Part shown: positions 22,574-33,353 of the stretch, piece by piece
Layout of the letters: each line of letters begins with the position of its first letter
How positions within the stretch are numbered: the first letter of the stretch is position 1
Assembly: GCA_023053685.1 (NCBI GenBank)
Contig: JALIGW010000146.1
Location: 221,001-285,000, forward strand
Length of the DNA: 64,000 nt
Source of the DNA: Diadophis punctatus similis
Lineage: Eukaryota > Chordata > Lepidosauria > Squamata > Dipsadidae
Direction: 5' to 3'
Made by a program: the position numbers and the translations under genes
Notes under the pieces: model-generated
Told to the model about the DNA's origin: nothing
The model's database searches: none
The model's input: the letters and a program-made list of their open reading frames with translations, nothing else

Positions 22574-22709
22574 CAGTGTTTCCCAACCTTGGCAAGTTGA
22601 AGATGTCTGGACTTCAACTCCCAGAATTCCCCAGCCAGCGAATGCTGGCTGGGGAATTCTGGGAGTTGAAGTTCAGACATCTTCAACTTGCCAAGGTTGG
22701 GAAACACTG
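22574..22709. mobile_element. hAT-D foldback MITE: 66-bp arms, 4-bp loop
   Basis: Bases 22574-22639 (cagtgtttcccaaccttggc...) pair with 22644-22709 with one mismatch, around a gaat loop. Identical 8-bp TSDs gcctagat are at 22566-22573 and 22710-22717. It lies 82 bp before NKAIN exon 4 and would form a long hairpin in the pre-mRNA. Confidence 0.97.
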
Positions 22710-22791
22710 GCCTAGATAAAGTGCAAAAACTAATCTCTGGCTCTAGTTGAAAAAGGCATTATTTATTGGAGTTTTTACTTCCCCTTTTCAG

Positions 22792-22989
22792 GACAGTGAC
22801 CTTTTGACATTTAACATCTCCCAACACCAGTCGTGGTGGAGTGAGAACGGTCCCGGTTGCGTAAGGAAGGAGACGCCCATGATCGGCATCAAAGGTCTGG
22901 ACAGCCATTCGTACGTCTCGGTGATCGGTTGCGCTTTGGAGTACCGTTACATCGAGGTTATGCACAGCGCCCTGCAGATTCTGGTGGCG
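22792..22989 (+). CDS. NKAIN4: NKAIN family exon 4 (probably NKAIN4)
   Basis: The acceptor acttccccttttcag and donor gcg|gtgagt bracket 198 bases, 66 codons in phase 0: [66 protein letters not shown]. This is the extracellular loop, with the N-glycosylation site NIS (residue 8), the SWW..NGPGC motif, a second conserved cysteine in GCALE, and the start of transmembrane helix 4. GCALE and the DS-LLTF start favour NKAIN4; GPGCVR is also NKAIN3-like. The expected next exon (rest of helix 4 and the acidic EEED-type tail) was not found before 64000. The frame stays open well past the donor into intron 4. Confidence 0.94.
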
Positions 22990-23104
22990 GTGAGTAGATT
23001 CTTTGGGTTCTTGACTTACGAAGCATTGGAGAAGCAGCGCCCGAGTGTAAGAGGTGTTCTCTTCTCAAAGGAATTTAATGAAATAAAACATCAAGAGGAA
23101 AATT

Positions 23105-23348
23105 CATCATCATCATCACCTTTTAACGATCCCATAATCCCTTGCGGGGTGGAATCTGAGCAACTGAATGCAGCTAGCAGAGTGTTTAATGGCCAGTTGC
23201 CCTTCCTGTCACCAATGCGGAGTTTTGTTCAGCAGATATACTCTCGTTGTGCCCAGAGAAAGAAATATCTGCCTCTACCTAGGATCGAACTCACAGCCTC
23301 CTGATTGTGAGGCGAGAGCTCTACCTCTAGGCCACCGCACCACTCCCA
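23105..23348 (-). mobile_element. tRNA-derived SINE, second family
   Basis: The minus-strand head cctagaggtagagctctcgc and gtgagttcgatcctagg (B-box) are followed by a body with gcccagagaaagaaatatct reversed, ending in (GAT)n at 23107-23118. The same head occurs at 27.9-28.1 kb fused to a CR1 tail. Confidence 0.75.
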
Positions 23349-23444
23349 AGGTCAAGAGGAAAATTGATGGTAGGGGGGAAGATCTACCAATGTAGACAGA
23401 AAACACTCCTATCATCTGTCTGTCTGCCTAGCTATCTATCTATC

Positions 23445-23503
23445 AAATTAATTAATTAATTAATTAATTAATTAATTAATTAATTAATTAATTAATTAAT
23501 TAA
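23445..23503. repeat. (AATT)n microsatellite
   Basis: About 15 aatt units. Confidence 0.97.
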
Positions 23504-23520
23504 TGAGTCCTGCTGGTGAG

Positions 23521-24105
23521 TTAGGCTGATGTGTAAAGCCTAAATTCCCCATGTCCCAATGGTACTTTTTTAAGAGGCAACTGGACTTTCTGGTTTTTCT
23601 TTGAAGACGTTTCTCTTCTTATCCAAGAAGTTTCTTCAGTTCTGACTGAATGGTGGGGAATGGAAGGATTTATATTCCTTGCAGACAGCTGGTCATTTGC
23701 ATCCTTTTGGAGGGTCGTTAAGGCCACCTGGAGGTTTATCTGTGTCCTCAGGGTCACCTGAGTGGTGCAAATGGGTATGGAGCCTTCTTGGAACTGCTGA
23801 AAGGACTGTGTCGTAGACTGGAGATAGATGATGTCGTACCCCTCCCCCGCTGTTGAGAGAGGGCTGTTCAATTTTGACATAGATGGCCTCTTTGACCCCT
23901 CTTTCAAATCAGCGGTCCTCTCTGTCCAAAAGGTGGACTTTTCTGTCTTCAAAAGAGTGGCCTGTGTCTTTTAAATGCAGATGGACTGCTGAATCTTGTC
24001 CTGATGGGTTTGTTCTCCTATGTTGTGCCATGTGCTTATGAAGTGGCGGTTTTGTTTCCCCGATGTACAGATCTGCAGATCTGAGACTCAGAATCTCCAG
24101 AGACA
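23521..24105 (-). mobile_element. Penelope-like retroelement, GIY-YIG-type 3' part (broken)
   Basis: The minus strand reads LYIGETKPPLHKHMAQHRRT, then DSAVHLHLKDTGHSFEDRKV, LLDREDR and, after a frame change, FERGVKEAIYVKIEQPSLN. The YIGET ... L..H motif resembles the GIY-YIG endonuclease region of Penelope-like elements. Family assignment is from memory. The frame is broken several times, so the copy is dead. Confidence 0.6.
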
Positions 24106-24169
24106 TTTAAATTCCCCGTGCTGTCTGGGGAATTCATAAAATTGAAGTCATTACTAAGATGAGTCTAGA

Positions 24170-24955
24170 ATTCACCGTCTCCTGGTGACTGGCCCACTAC
24201 CTCCATTGGAAGTTGGTTCCAAGCTTCCACTCCTCTCTCTGTGAACTATTATTTTCTAACATGACTTTTGAATTTTCCTCCTGTCAGTTTGAAGTTATGT
24301 CTCCGTGTTCTTGATTTTCGCTTAAGATTGAAAACATTGCCTTCTAGAACCTTATTCCTTCCTTTAATATATTTAAAGGGTTCAATCAGGGGTGGGTTCC
24401 TACCGGTACGGTCCACTCTGTCGTTCCGGTAGCGGCCCGCCGATTGCGCAATTTGCGTGTGATGGCTCTGGTACCGTCTTTGCCGGTCCGTCGTGCGGCA
24501 CCATCTCTTTTTTGGGGGGATTTTTGGCCTATTTTTGCTTCCTGTGCATGCGCGGAAGCAAAATCTTGCGATGGGACGCGCACGAGAGAGAGATTTTGGT
24601 GATTTTTTGCTTACGCGCATGAGTGGAATAAAAAAATTGCCAAAATCGCGTGTGCGCGCACGTCCCCTCACAACATTTTGGCAATTTTTTGCTTCCTGTG
24701 CATGCGCGGAAGCAAAATCGCACAAGGGGACGTGCACACATAGCGAGCGTGCACGTGCACGAAATGTGATGATGCGCGCAGCGCACCATTAGGCAGGTAA
24801 GAGGAACCCGCCCCTGGTTCAATCATGTCCCCACTGTCCCTTCTTTCCTCCAGGCTATACATATTCAGTTTCTCAAATATCTCCTGATTATGTTTTGTCC
24901 CTCAGACTTTCCGCCATCTTTGCTGCCCGTCTCTGGACTCGTTCGATCTTATCAA
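24170..24955 (-). mobile_element. Old, diverged CR1-type LINE, split by hAT-B
   Basis: Diverged CR1-type text (ggttccaagcttccactcct, gaccttattccttcctttaa-like, ttcaatcatgtccccactgt, cgtctctggactcgttcgat) runs on both sides of the hAT-B insertion. Confidence 0.65.
24387..24816 (+). mobile_element. hAT-B MITE, ~430 bp
   Basis: Ends caggggtgggttcctaccgg and aggaacccgcccctg. The flanking target word gttcaat occurs on both sides, with one-base ambiguity at the junction. The interior has several gtgcatgcgcggaagcaaaa blocks in both orientations. Confidence 0.9.
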
Positions 24956-25169
24956 TATATATATTTTTAAGGGAGATCTTTACATGGAGATTCAACCATT
25001 CTCCTCGAACAATGTTGTTAACATGATAACATCCTTTGGCATTTAACAGGCCTTCCTGAATAACAGATACCCTTTCCCTCAACTAATTTGTTAAAACCAA
25101 GTTTCGCTGTCTTTAATTTAGCATTCTAATGCTTTCCAGTCTAGTGAAGATTTGAGTATATCTATACAC

Positions 25170-25679
<510 letters not shown>

Positions 25680-26020
25680 CAGAATGACAGAGTTGGAAGA
25701 GACAACTCCCTTCTCGGGCAGGAAACCCTATACAGTTCCATTCCAGAGAAATGGTTGTCCAATTTCTTCTTTGAAACTTCCAGTAATGGAGCATTTACAA
25801 CTTCTGGAGGCAAGTTGTTCCACTTGTTAATTGTTCTCACTGCCAGGAAATTCTCCTTATTTCTAGGTTGGCTCTTCTCTCCTTGATTAGTTTCCATCCA
25901 TTGCTTCTCGTCCTGCCTTCAGGTGCTTTGGAGAATAAGTTGACCCTCTCTTCTTTGTGGCAACCCCTTAGATATTGAACCGCTACCATCATATCACCCA
26001 ACAAGCAGAGACCATGGAGA
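25680..26020 (-). mobile_element. CR1 LINE, 5'-truncated
   Basis: The minus strand carries the ORF2 tail (AVRTINKWNNLPPEVVNAPL, AVQYLRGCHKEERVNLFSKA). Frame broken near 25855. Confidence 0.88.
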
Positions 26021-26040
26021 CTCAAAACAGTTTCCAACTA

Positions 26041-26551
26041 CCATATTTTTCGGAGTATAAGATGCTCCGGACTATAAGACACACCCAGCAACCCCCACCC
26101 AGTCACATGACTGCCAAACCTTTTTGGGGGAGGAAAACAAGAAAAAAAATCTGCCTCTGCCTCCCAGCAATTTGCCTCCTTGCAACAAATAGCAAACAGC
26201 CCGTTTCAGCTTCAGCACAGCCTGATTAGCACAAGAAAAAAAAATCTGCCTCTGCCTCCCAGCAATTTGCCTCCTTGCAACAAATAGCAAACAGCCCGTT
26301 TCAGCTTCAGCACAGCCTGATTAGCACAAGCAGCTAATTGTCGGTTGGATCGGCCTCCCGAAGATCAGCTGTTTCAGGCTGCAAGGAGTGCCATAGCCAA
26401 TTGCCGCCTCCGTGCGCCCCATTTTTGGCGGGTGGGCTACATTCGGTGTATAAGATGCACCCAAATTTTCACCCTCTTTTAGGGTGGAAAAGTGTGTCTT
26501 ATACTCTGAATACTCCGAAAAATACTCCGAAAAATACTCCGAAAAATACGG
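26041..26551. mobile_element. Mariner-like MITE, 511 bp
   Basis: Left end ccatatttttcggagtataa and right end ccgaaaaatacgg between TA dinucleotides. A 94-bp internal unit (aatctgcctctgcctcccag ...) is duplicated at 26139 and 26233. The right terminus contains three stacked copies of ctccgaaaaata. Confidence 0.88.
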
Positions 26552-26734
26552 TATTTGCTCTCTGCAAGCAAATTCCTGAGTTTTGTTGATCCTTTTCCAG
26601 CTCAGATAAAATCCAGGTTCACAGTCTCTTGTCCCTGTCAACTTCAAAATGGATCTAGCAGCCATCTTTTCATTTTCTAGCTTGCCACATAGTATTGGGG
26701 GGCAGGGGGAAAAGGCTTGGAATGTCAGACCCAG

Positions 26735-27018
26735 ACAATAACAATAGATCGTCCCATGGGAACCAAGATCATCTCAACAGGTGCTGGCCAGAGACTGGAA
26801 GGAGTTGCCAGGGAGATGCCAGAACACCTAATTGGACAATGTGACCTGTGACAACGAGGGAAGGGAATATCTATTCTTTAAGTATACTAAAACTGCAGGA
26901 AATGGTTAGAGCTGGTTTTGCTTTCATGGGTGCTGAAATGATGTACTCAATAAAACACTTCTTTGAGTAATCCGATCGTCTCAGAGTGCTGGCTCAGTTG
27001 GGTTCATCAGTCAAAACA
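26735..27018 (+). mobile_element. Possible solo LTR fragment
   Basis: Begins tgtcagacccagacaata and ends near cagtcaaaaca, with a polyadenylation word caataaaacacttc at about 26947 and a downstream gtctcagagtgctggctc resembling R-U5 sequence. No TSD could be fixed, so the call is tentative. Confidence 0.35.
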
Positions 27019-27061
27019 GTCCCCTTATGTACAGAAGATGAGGCTTTATAATTTATAATTT

Positions 27062-27420
27062 ATAATAACAGAGTTGGAAGAGACCTTGCAGGTCATCTAG
27101 TCCAACCGCCTCTGCCCAAGTAGGAGACCCTACACCATTTCTGACAGATGGCTGTCCAGTCTCTTCTTGAAATCTTCCAGTGATGAAGCTCCCACAACTT
27201 ATGAAGGCAACTTCTGTTCCATTGGTTGATTACTCTCACTGTCAGAAAATTTCTCCTTATTTCTAGGTTGAATCTCTCCTTGTTCAGTTCCCATCCATTG
27301 TTCCTTGTCTGGCCTTCAGGTGCTTTGGAAAATAGCTTGACCCCTTCCTCTCTGTGGCAGCCCCTCAAGTGTTGGAAGACTGCTATCAAGTCTCCCCTGG
27401 TCCTTCTCTTAAGAGAAGCA
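27062..27420 (-). mobile_element. CR1 LINE, 5'-truncated
   Basis: 3' end aacagagttggaagagacct at left. Minus-strand frame KRRTRGDLIAVFQHLRGCHR and VRVINQWNRSCLHKLWELHH. Confidence 0.9.
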
Positions 27421-27838
27421 GAGCTTATTTCAAAGTGCCCCTCCCTTAAGAAAAACACCCCCTCCCAGACCAATCCGGCTTCTAGAAGCATTTCCTGTGG
27501 ATAGATACATCAAGTTCTTTATGAACAGTCTTTCCAATTGAAATATTCATGGGTGAGTAGAAGAGAGGCAACTGAGGAAGGGGGAGGCAATCCAATTAGG
27601 CTAAACTTGTATGTTTCCTCCCTCAGGATATAATAATAATAATAATAACGTACTCTGCCTGAAAACAATGCTCTTTGTTATTTCCGCAGCCGCGCCTCAC
27701 GCCCGGCTTCTGTTCCTGGAGAGGCAAGCAGCTGATTCAAAAATTGACATCTGTACCACACAATCTGGGTCTATCCAGCCCCTCCATTCTGCATTCTTTT
27801 ATTTTTCACAACTGCTGCATCACGTCAATTAGTGATGT
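27421..27838. other. Intron 4, unassigned
   Basis: A short (AAT)n run at 27630. The pyrimidine/cag at 27689 was examined as an acceptor but the following frame is not NKAIN-like. Confidence 0.4.
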
Positions 27839-28082
27839 AGAATAGAATAAAATGGAATAGAATGGAATAGAATAGAATAGAATAGAATAGAATAGAATAG
27901 AATAGAATAGAATAGAATAGAATAGAATAGAATAGAATAGAATAACAGAGTTGGAAGGGACCTTGCAGGTCATCTAGTCCAACTCCCTGCCCAAGCAGGA
28001 GACCCTTACATCTGCCTCTACCTAGGATCAAACTCACAACCTCCTGATTATGAGGCAAGAGCTCTACCTCCAGGCCACAGCA
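27839..28082 (-). mobile_element. tRNA-head/CR1-tail SINE with (AATAG)n 3' array
   Basis: On the minus strand: head ggcctggaggtagagctctt and gtgagtttgatcctagg, then gggtctcctgcttgggcagg and the CR1 3' end, then about 20 AATAG units (27839-27943). The head is shared with the 23105-23348 SINE but the tail differs. Confidence 0.78.
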
Positions 28083-28086
28083 GCTG

Positions 28087-28410
28087 GCTTGGAGGTCTTC
28101 TAGTCCAACCCCCTGCTCAGGCAGGAAACCTCATTCCAGACAAATCGTCCAATCTCTTCTTAAAAACTTCCAGTGTTGGAGCATCCACAACTTCTGGAGG
28201 CAAGTTGTTCCACTGTCAGGAAATTTCTCCTTAGTTCTAAGTTGCCTCTCTCCTTGATTAGTTTCCACCCATTGCTTCTTGTCCTGCCTTCAGGTGCTTT
28301 GGAGAATAGATTGATCCCCTCTTCTTTGTGGCAGCCCCTGAGATATTGGAAGGCTGCTATCATGTCCTTCTTTTCATTAAGCTAGATATACCTGCAACCG
28401 TTCTTTATAA
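28087..28410 (-). mobile_element. CR1 LINE, 5'-truncated
   Basis: Minus-strand AAFQYLRGCHKEEGINLFSK and LELRRNFLTV. Lacks 20-30 bp around the VRTINQW region. Ends near 28410. Confidence 0.88.
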
Positions 28411-28455
28411 TAATTGGTTGTTTCTCATTTCCTATACAATTATGGACATTTAAAA

Positions 28456-28636
28456 GTTTACAGGTAGTCCTCGACTTACGGCCATTCTGTTGGAAATGTT
28501 CGAAGTTACAACAGCACTGAAAAAAGTGACTTACAACAATTTTTTTTTTACACTTATGGACCTTTGCAGCATCTCACTCAGCCACAGAAATTTGGGCTTC
28601 AATGGTGGTCAGAAGTAGAACACTACCTGTATTGTT
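28456..28636. mobile_element. Tigger-like MITE, internally deleted, both ends present
   Basis: caggtagtcctcgacttacg after TA at left and agaacactacctg before TA at right. About 180 bp, so half of the family interior is missing. Confidence 0.85.
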
Positions 28637-28662
28637 CCCATCAACGGCCCTGGAGCGTGTAG

Positions 28663-30034
28663 GTTTTATTTATTTATTTATTAGTTAAATTTATATACCG
28701 CCCTACTCCGGGGACTCAGGGCGGTGAACAGCCAAGTAAAAATATGATATAAACATTAAAATATATATACATTTAAAAGAAAATATTAGATGTGGCCCTG
28801 ATTTTTGACAATATAATTAAAATTTGGTAAAATTTGGTAAAATCTTAAAAACTCCAAAAACTTTTTCACGCCAGCCCGGCTTGATAAAAATAGTACATCT
28901 TGAGGGCACTGCGGAAGGTGGCCAGGTCATGAATGGTTCTTAAATCTGGAGGGAGCTGGTTCCAGAGGGTGGGTGCTCCCACAGAGAAGGCCCTCCCCCT
29001 GGGTGCCACCAACCTACACTGCTTGGCTGATGGCACCCCGAGGAGGCCCTCTCTGTGGGAGCGCACTGGTCGATGGGAGGCAGTTTGTGGCAGCAGGCGG
29101 TCTCGGAGATACCTAGGTCCAATGCCATGGAGTGCTTTAAAGGTAGTAACAAGCACCTTGAAGCTCACCCGGTAGACCACCGGAAGCCAGTGCAGTTCGC
29201 GCAGGAGGGGTGTTATATGGGAGCGCCAATTAGCCCCTGAAACCACCTGCGCGGCTGCATTCTGGACCAGCTGGAGCCTCCGGGTGCTCTTCATGGGGAG
29301 CCCCATGTAGAGAGAATTACAGTAGTCCAGACGCGACGTGACCAGGGCATGGGTGACTGTGCACAGGGAATCCCGATCCAGAAAGGGCCGCAACTGGCGT
29401 ATCAGGCGGACCTGATAAAAGGCCGCCCTGGTCACAGCTGTCATATGGTCCTCTAAGGACAGCTGTGAATCCAGGAGGACACCCAGGTTGCGAGCCCTTT
29501 CGGCGGGGGCTAGAGACTCGCCCCCGATAGTCAGTGATGGAATCATCTGACTATATCGAGATGTTGGGAACCACAGCCACTCCGTCTTGGAAGGGTTGAG
29601 CCTGAGTCGGTTTCTCCCCATCCAGATCCGCACAGCTTCCAGGCACCGGGACATCACTTCAAGGACATCATTGGGGTGGCCTGGGGTGGAAATGTACAGC
29701 TGTGTATCATCAGCGTACTGATGGTGCTTCACCCCAAAGCCACGGATGATCTCACCCAGCAGCTTCACATAGATGTTGAACAGAAGGGGTGAGAGAATCG
29801 ACCCCTGGGGCACTCCATATGTGAGAGGCCTCGAGGACGACCTCTGCCCCCCTGCCAATACAAACTGCGACCGGTTGGAGAGAAAGGAGGAGAACCAACG
29901 AAAAACGGTGCCCCCTATCCCTAACTCTTCCAGCCGGTGCAGCATGATACCATGGTCGATGGTATCAAAAGCCGCTGAGAGGTCTAATAGGACCAGGACA
30001 GAGGAACAACCCCTGTCCCGAGCCCTCCCTTATG
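28663..30034 (-). mobile_element. CR1-clade LINE with open reverse-transcriptase C-terminal part
   Basis: The minus-strand frame is open from about 30032 to the stop at 28866. It starts upstream of the first Met with SSVLVLLDLSAAFDTIDHGI (RT motif A), then LTYGVPQGSILSPLLFNIYV (motif B), HHQYADDTQLYIS (motif C, YADD), RNRLRLNPSKTEWLWF, RNLGVLLDSQLSLEDHM and TSRLDYCNSLYMGLP. The C-terminal part ends ...QAGLA. A 3' UTR with accgccctactccggggactc reversed and a tttattta tail lies at 28663-28865. The 5' half (endonuclease and RT start) is lost by truncation at about 30034, where an in-frame TAA begins foreign sequence. It differs from the short AATAG-tailed CR1 copies; a related, damaged copy is at 50702-51597. 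Confidence 0.92.
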
Positions 30035-30332
30035 ATATTCAAGTGCCAGGATTCGTCTTTTTCAATATTTTTCCACAAGGAAGTTTTGTTTGCTTCTTTG
30101 TTTGTTCATTCTGAGCTTTTTTTTTTTCACATGGTGAGAGGGGATTTGAGATTCCCAAGACGTTCAGTGATGGTTATGTGCTACAGACATTGACTCTTAG
30201 TGACCATATAGACAGAATTTCTCCAAGATGATCTATCTTCAACCTGGTCCTTCAAGTCTTCTACAAACTGTAAATTAAGTCAATTCACACTCCTTCTCTC
30301 TGTTCTGTTCTATTCTTCTCTTCCCATCCATC
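30035..30332. other. Intron 4, unassigned
   Basis: T-rich; nothing recognised. The pyrimidine-rich gtctttttcaatatttttcc near 30055 was checked as a possible exon and rejected. Confidence 0.4.
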
Positions 30333-30475
30333 AGTGGTGGGATTCAAAAATTGTTACTACCGGTTCTGTGGGCGTGGCTTAGTGGGCGTGGCAGGATAAG
30401 GATACTGCAAAATCTCCATTCCCACCCCACTCCAGGGGAAGGTTACTGCAAAATCCCCATTCCCTCCCCACTCCA
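30333..30475 (+). mobile_element. hAT-C MITE, truncated
   Basis: Starts cagtggtgggattcaaaaat, then ccggttctgtgggcgtggct and two gatactgcaaaatctccatt-type units. Breaks at about 30475 with no right terminus. Confidence 0.78.
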
Positions 30476-30820
30476 ACAATAAAGTTGCTTTCCCAAGAAA
30501 TACCATAGCTTGCACAGATCTGATCTTTCTAGGTATAGACCCATCATGGCATTTGAGTATATCTCTTCCAAGGTTTTTAATTGTCGCTCTACAGAATTGC
30601 CTACGTGGATAAATACATATGTAAATTGGGTGGCCGGACTTAAGGCAGGCCTCTGATTATGTTGATTGCTTTCCAGATCTTACTTCCACCATCAGCTACA
30701 TGCTGTAGGCATCATATGCCTGTAAATATAAATATCTAAGAATAGTTGAGACACTTGGCAGATTGCAAGAAATGTACAGCTCCTTTATGTACAAACCATA
30801 TGTGAATCCAGGAATAATCT
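30476..30820. other. Intron 4, unassigned
   Basis: No repeat or exon recognised. Confidence 0.4.
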
Positions 30821-31081
30821 CCTCCCTGTCCTCCTCCTCCTCTTCCTCCTCTTCCTCCTCTTCCTCCCTCTCCTCCTCCTCCCTCTCCTCCTCTTCCTCT
30901 TCCTCTTCCTCCTCCTCCTCCCTCTCCTCCTCTTCCTCCTCCTCTTCCTCCTCCTCCTCCCTCTCCTCCTCTTCCTCCTTCTCCTCATCCTCCTCCTCTT
31001 CCTCCTCCTCCTCCCTCTCCTCCTCCTCCTCCTCCTCCTCTTCCTCCTCCTCCTCCTCCTCCTCCTCCTCCTCCTCCTCCT
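30821..31081. repeat. (CCT)n/(CTT)n homopyrimidine tract, ~260 bp
   Basis: Almost only C and T, mostly cct units with ctt and ccct variants. Poly-Glu and poly-Ser frames are artefacts. Confidence 0.98.
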
Positions 31082-31242
31082 CAGAATGAACATAGCAGGT
31101 AGGTCTCAATTAGTGCACTTAATGAATCCCACGAAATGATTGCATGATTTGAATTCACACTATTCAAATTATATTTCCATGGAAAACTTGGCAATTGATT
31201 CCAGCTTGACAGAAATATGCAATGAAAAATTAAAAACATAAG

Positions 31243-31292
<50 letters not shown>

Positions 31293-32157
31293 TATATTAA
31301 TTATTGAAACATTACAGTAAAATATACATTTCTCGTTAATGAAGTCATATAATAGTTATAGACATCCAAATTAATAATTAAAAAAATCTCCCATAAATTC
31401 AGGCATCCAACATCTTGTTCTCGTTCAGCATTGCTCAGACAATTTCGTGACATTTAATTATATCAAATGTTTGCTCCAAGTTGATTCTTTTTTTAAAAAA
31501 AGCAAAAGAAAACTTGCCCTTTTGTCTTCTGATGGAATCTTCCTTTCCTCTCTTTTGCACGCATGAAGACCCACGGTGTGTAAAACTTCAGCCACCACTC
31601 CTCAAGCGCTCACCTCAATTTCACACATGCTATATTAAAGTTTGTTGCAAAAATAAAAACCAGAAGCACACACAGATGACTGATTCAGCTGGATTCAATA
31701 ACTTCTTTCTAAACATAATAATATATATTTACAATACCATTAGCAGAGTTCTTCTTCAATGTAGCAACAGTTAAAAGTAAAACACAAGCAGCTTCTAGTT
31801 CAGAGTTCAGAGAGGACAGAGAGCAGAGGGGAGACTGGAGCCACACACAGCCTTAAGCTTAAGTTCCAGTTTCGATTCTCTGCACAGACTCGGAAGTGTT
31901 TAACTCCCATTGGCTGATTCAGTTGCTATGCCTATTCATTGGCTGACCTTGTTACCACTGGCTCTCCCAGTCATGAATATTCTAACATGCTAGCTTTGCA
32001 TTCTCTGACTTTTGGGTTGCGTTAAACGCCGCCTAGTACCCATTTGCACTTCTCACTAAATCGAATATTGTGTTATTGAAACTCTCAGCAATCTAAACTT
32101 ACCTTTATGTCCATTCCACATTAAATCCCCATTAAATCCAATAGAGGGGACCATTGG
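31082..32157. other. Intron 4, unassigned, with (AC)n at 31245-31290
   Basis: Besides the dinucleotide repeat, 31780-32060 has two attggctga words (reverse CCAAT boxes) and could be a degraded LTR, but no ends were found. Confidence 0.4.
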
Positions 32158-32530
32158 TTTGAAAGAGGAGTAAAAAGAGGCCATCTTTGTTAATGTTGAA
32201 GAAACCTCTCTCAACAGAGGGGGAGGGATATGACACCGCCTATCTTCTGTCTACAACACAATCCTCTAGCAGCCTCAAGAAGGTTCCACACCCCATTTCC
32301 ACTCTGATTCAGGTGACCCCCGAGGGCACAGATAAACCCCCAAGTGGTCTCAAGAGCTCGCAGGGAGAGTGCTAACAACCAGATGACTGCAAGGAAACAC
32401 GATCCTTCCATTCCCCGAACCCCATCCTCCTGTCAGAACTAATCCTTCCATCGCCCCCACCATTCTGCCAGAACCGATGAAGCTTCTAGGATGAGAAGTG
32501 AAACTTCTTCTTCCTCCTCCTCGGGGGGGG
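32158..32530 (+). mobile_element. Penelope-like retroelement 3' part
   Basis: The + strand parallels the minus-strand copy at 23521-24105: LKKPLSTEGEGYDTAYLLST, TLIQVTPEGTDKPPSGLKSS, then the 3' word aagcttctaggatgagaagt and a poly-G run at 32523. Frame broken. Confidence 0.6.
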
Positions 32531-32708
32531 GGGTGTTAGGGGGGGTAGAGGAAACAATCCAGCTGTTTTTTTTAAAAAGGCACCTGTGAAACATCCATTC
32601 CTACAATGCCTACTGTTGTAGAGGGACACGATTCATTCGTCCAGGTGATTAGAGATGGTTAACATACCGTATTCTAACATGCATCACTGTTTTACCTTTT
32701 GTAAAGAA

Positions 32709-32932
32709 GAGCCGAGGTGGCGCAGTGGTTAAAGTGCAGGACTGCAGTTCAGCAGTTCAGCTGTTCAAATCTCACCGGCTCAAAGTTGACTCAGCCTTCC
32801 ATCCTTCCGAGGTCGCTAAAATGAGGACCCAGATTGTTGGGGGCAATATGCTGAACTCTGTAAACCGCTTAGAGAGGGCTGTAAAGCACTATGAAGCGGT
32901 ATATAAGTCTAAGTGCTATTGCTATTGCTATT
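32709..32932 (+). mobile_element. Sauria-type SINE
   Basis: gagccgaggtggcgcagtgg through taagtctaagtgctattgct, full length and very close to the copy at 35744. Confidence 0.93.
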
Positions 32933-32957
32933 TGTGTGGCCCTCATCCGAGGCATTG

Positions 32958-33318
32958 CAGAGGTGGGTTCCTCCTCGCTCACACCGGTTCTATAGAACTG
33001 GTAGCAAACTGCTGGTGACATCGTGGTGATGTTACAGAACCGGTTCTGTTGGTGCCAGTCCGTGAACACCGCCATCTTTTTTTAAAAAAAAATTCCAGGT
33101 TTTTTTCTTCTGCGCATGCACAGAAGCTGAGTTTCTGGCACTGCGCATGCGTCACCATCTTGTTTTTGGCTTTTTATTATTATTAATTTTGGATTTTTTG
33201 GCACTGTGCATGCACATGCACTCAAAGCGGGCGCGCCCATGCGGCATGCCCATGCGGCACGCCCATGCGGCATGGGAGGAAGCGAACTGGCAGCGAGGTA
33301 AGTTAGAACCCACCCCTG
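32958..33318 (+). mobile_element. hAT-B MITE, 361 bp, perfect TSD
   Basis: Ends cagaggtgggttcctcctcg and agaacccacccctg. Identical flanks aggcattg at 32950-32957 and 33319-33326. The interior has three tandem cccatgcggcatg-type units near 33236. Confidence 0.96.
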
Positions 33319-33353
33319 AGGCATTGTATGAACCTGGAAAAGGTCCTGTGCAG

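Noticed and set aside
30040..30114. Exon candidate with GFVFFNIF
   Set aside because: Frame and flanks do not match helix 4 of NKAIN, and it abuts the 5' truncation of a LINE.
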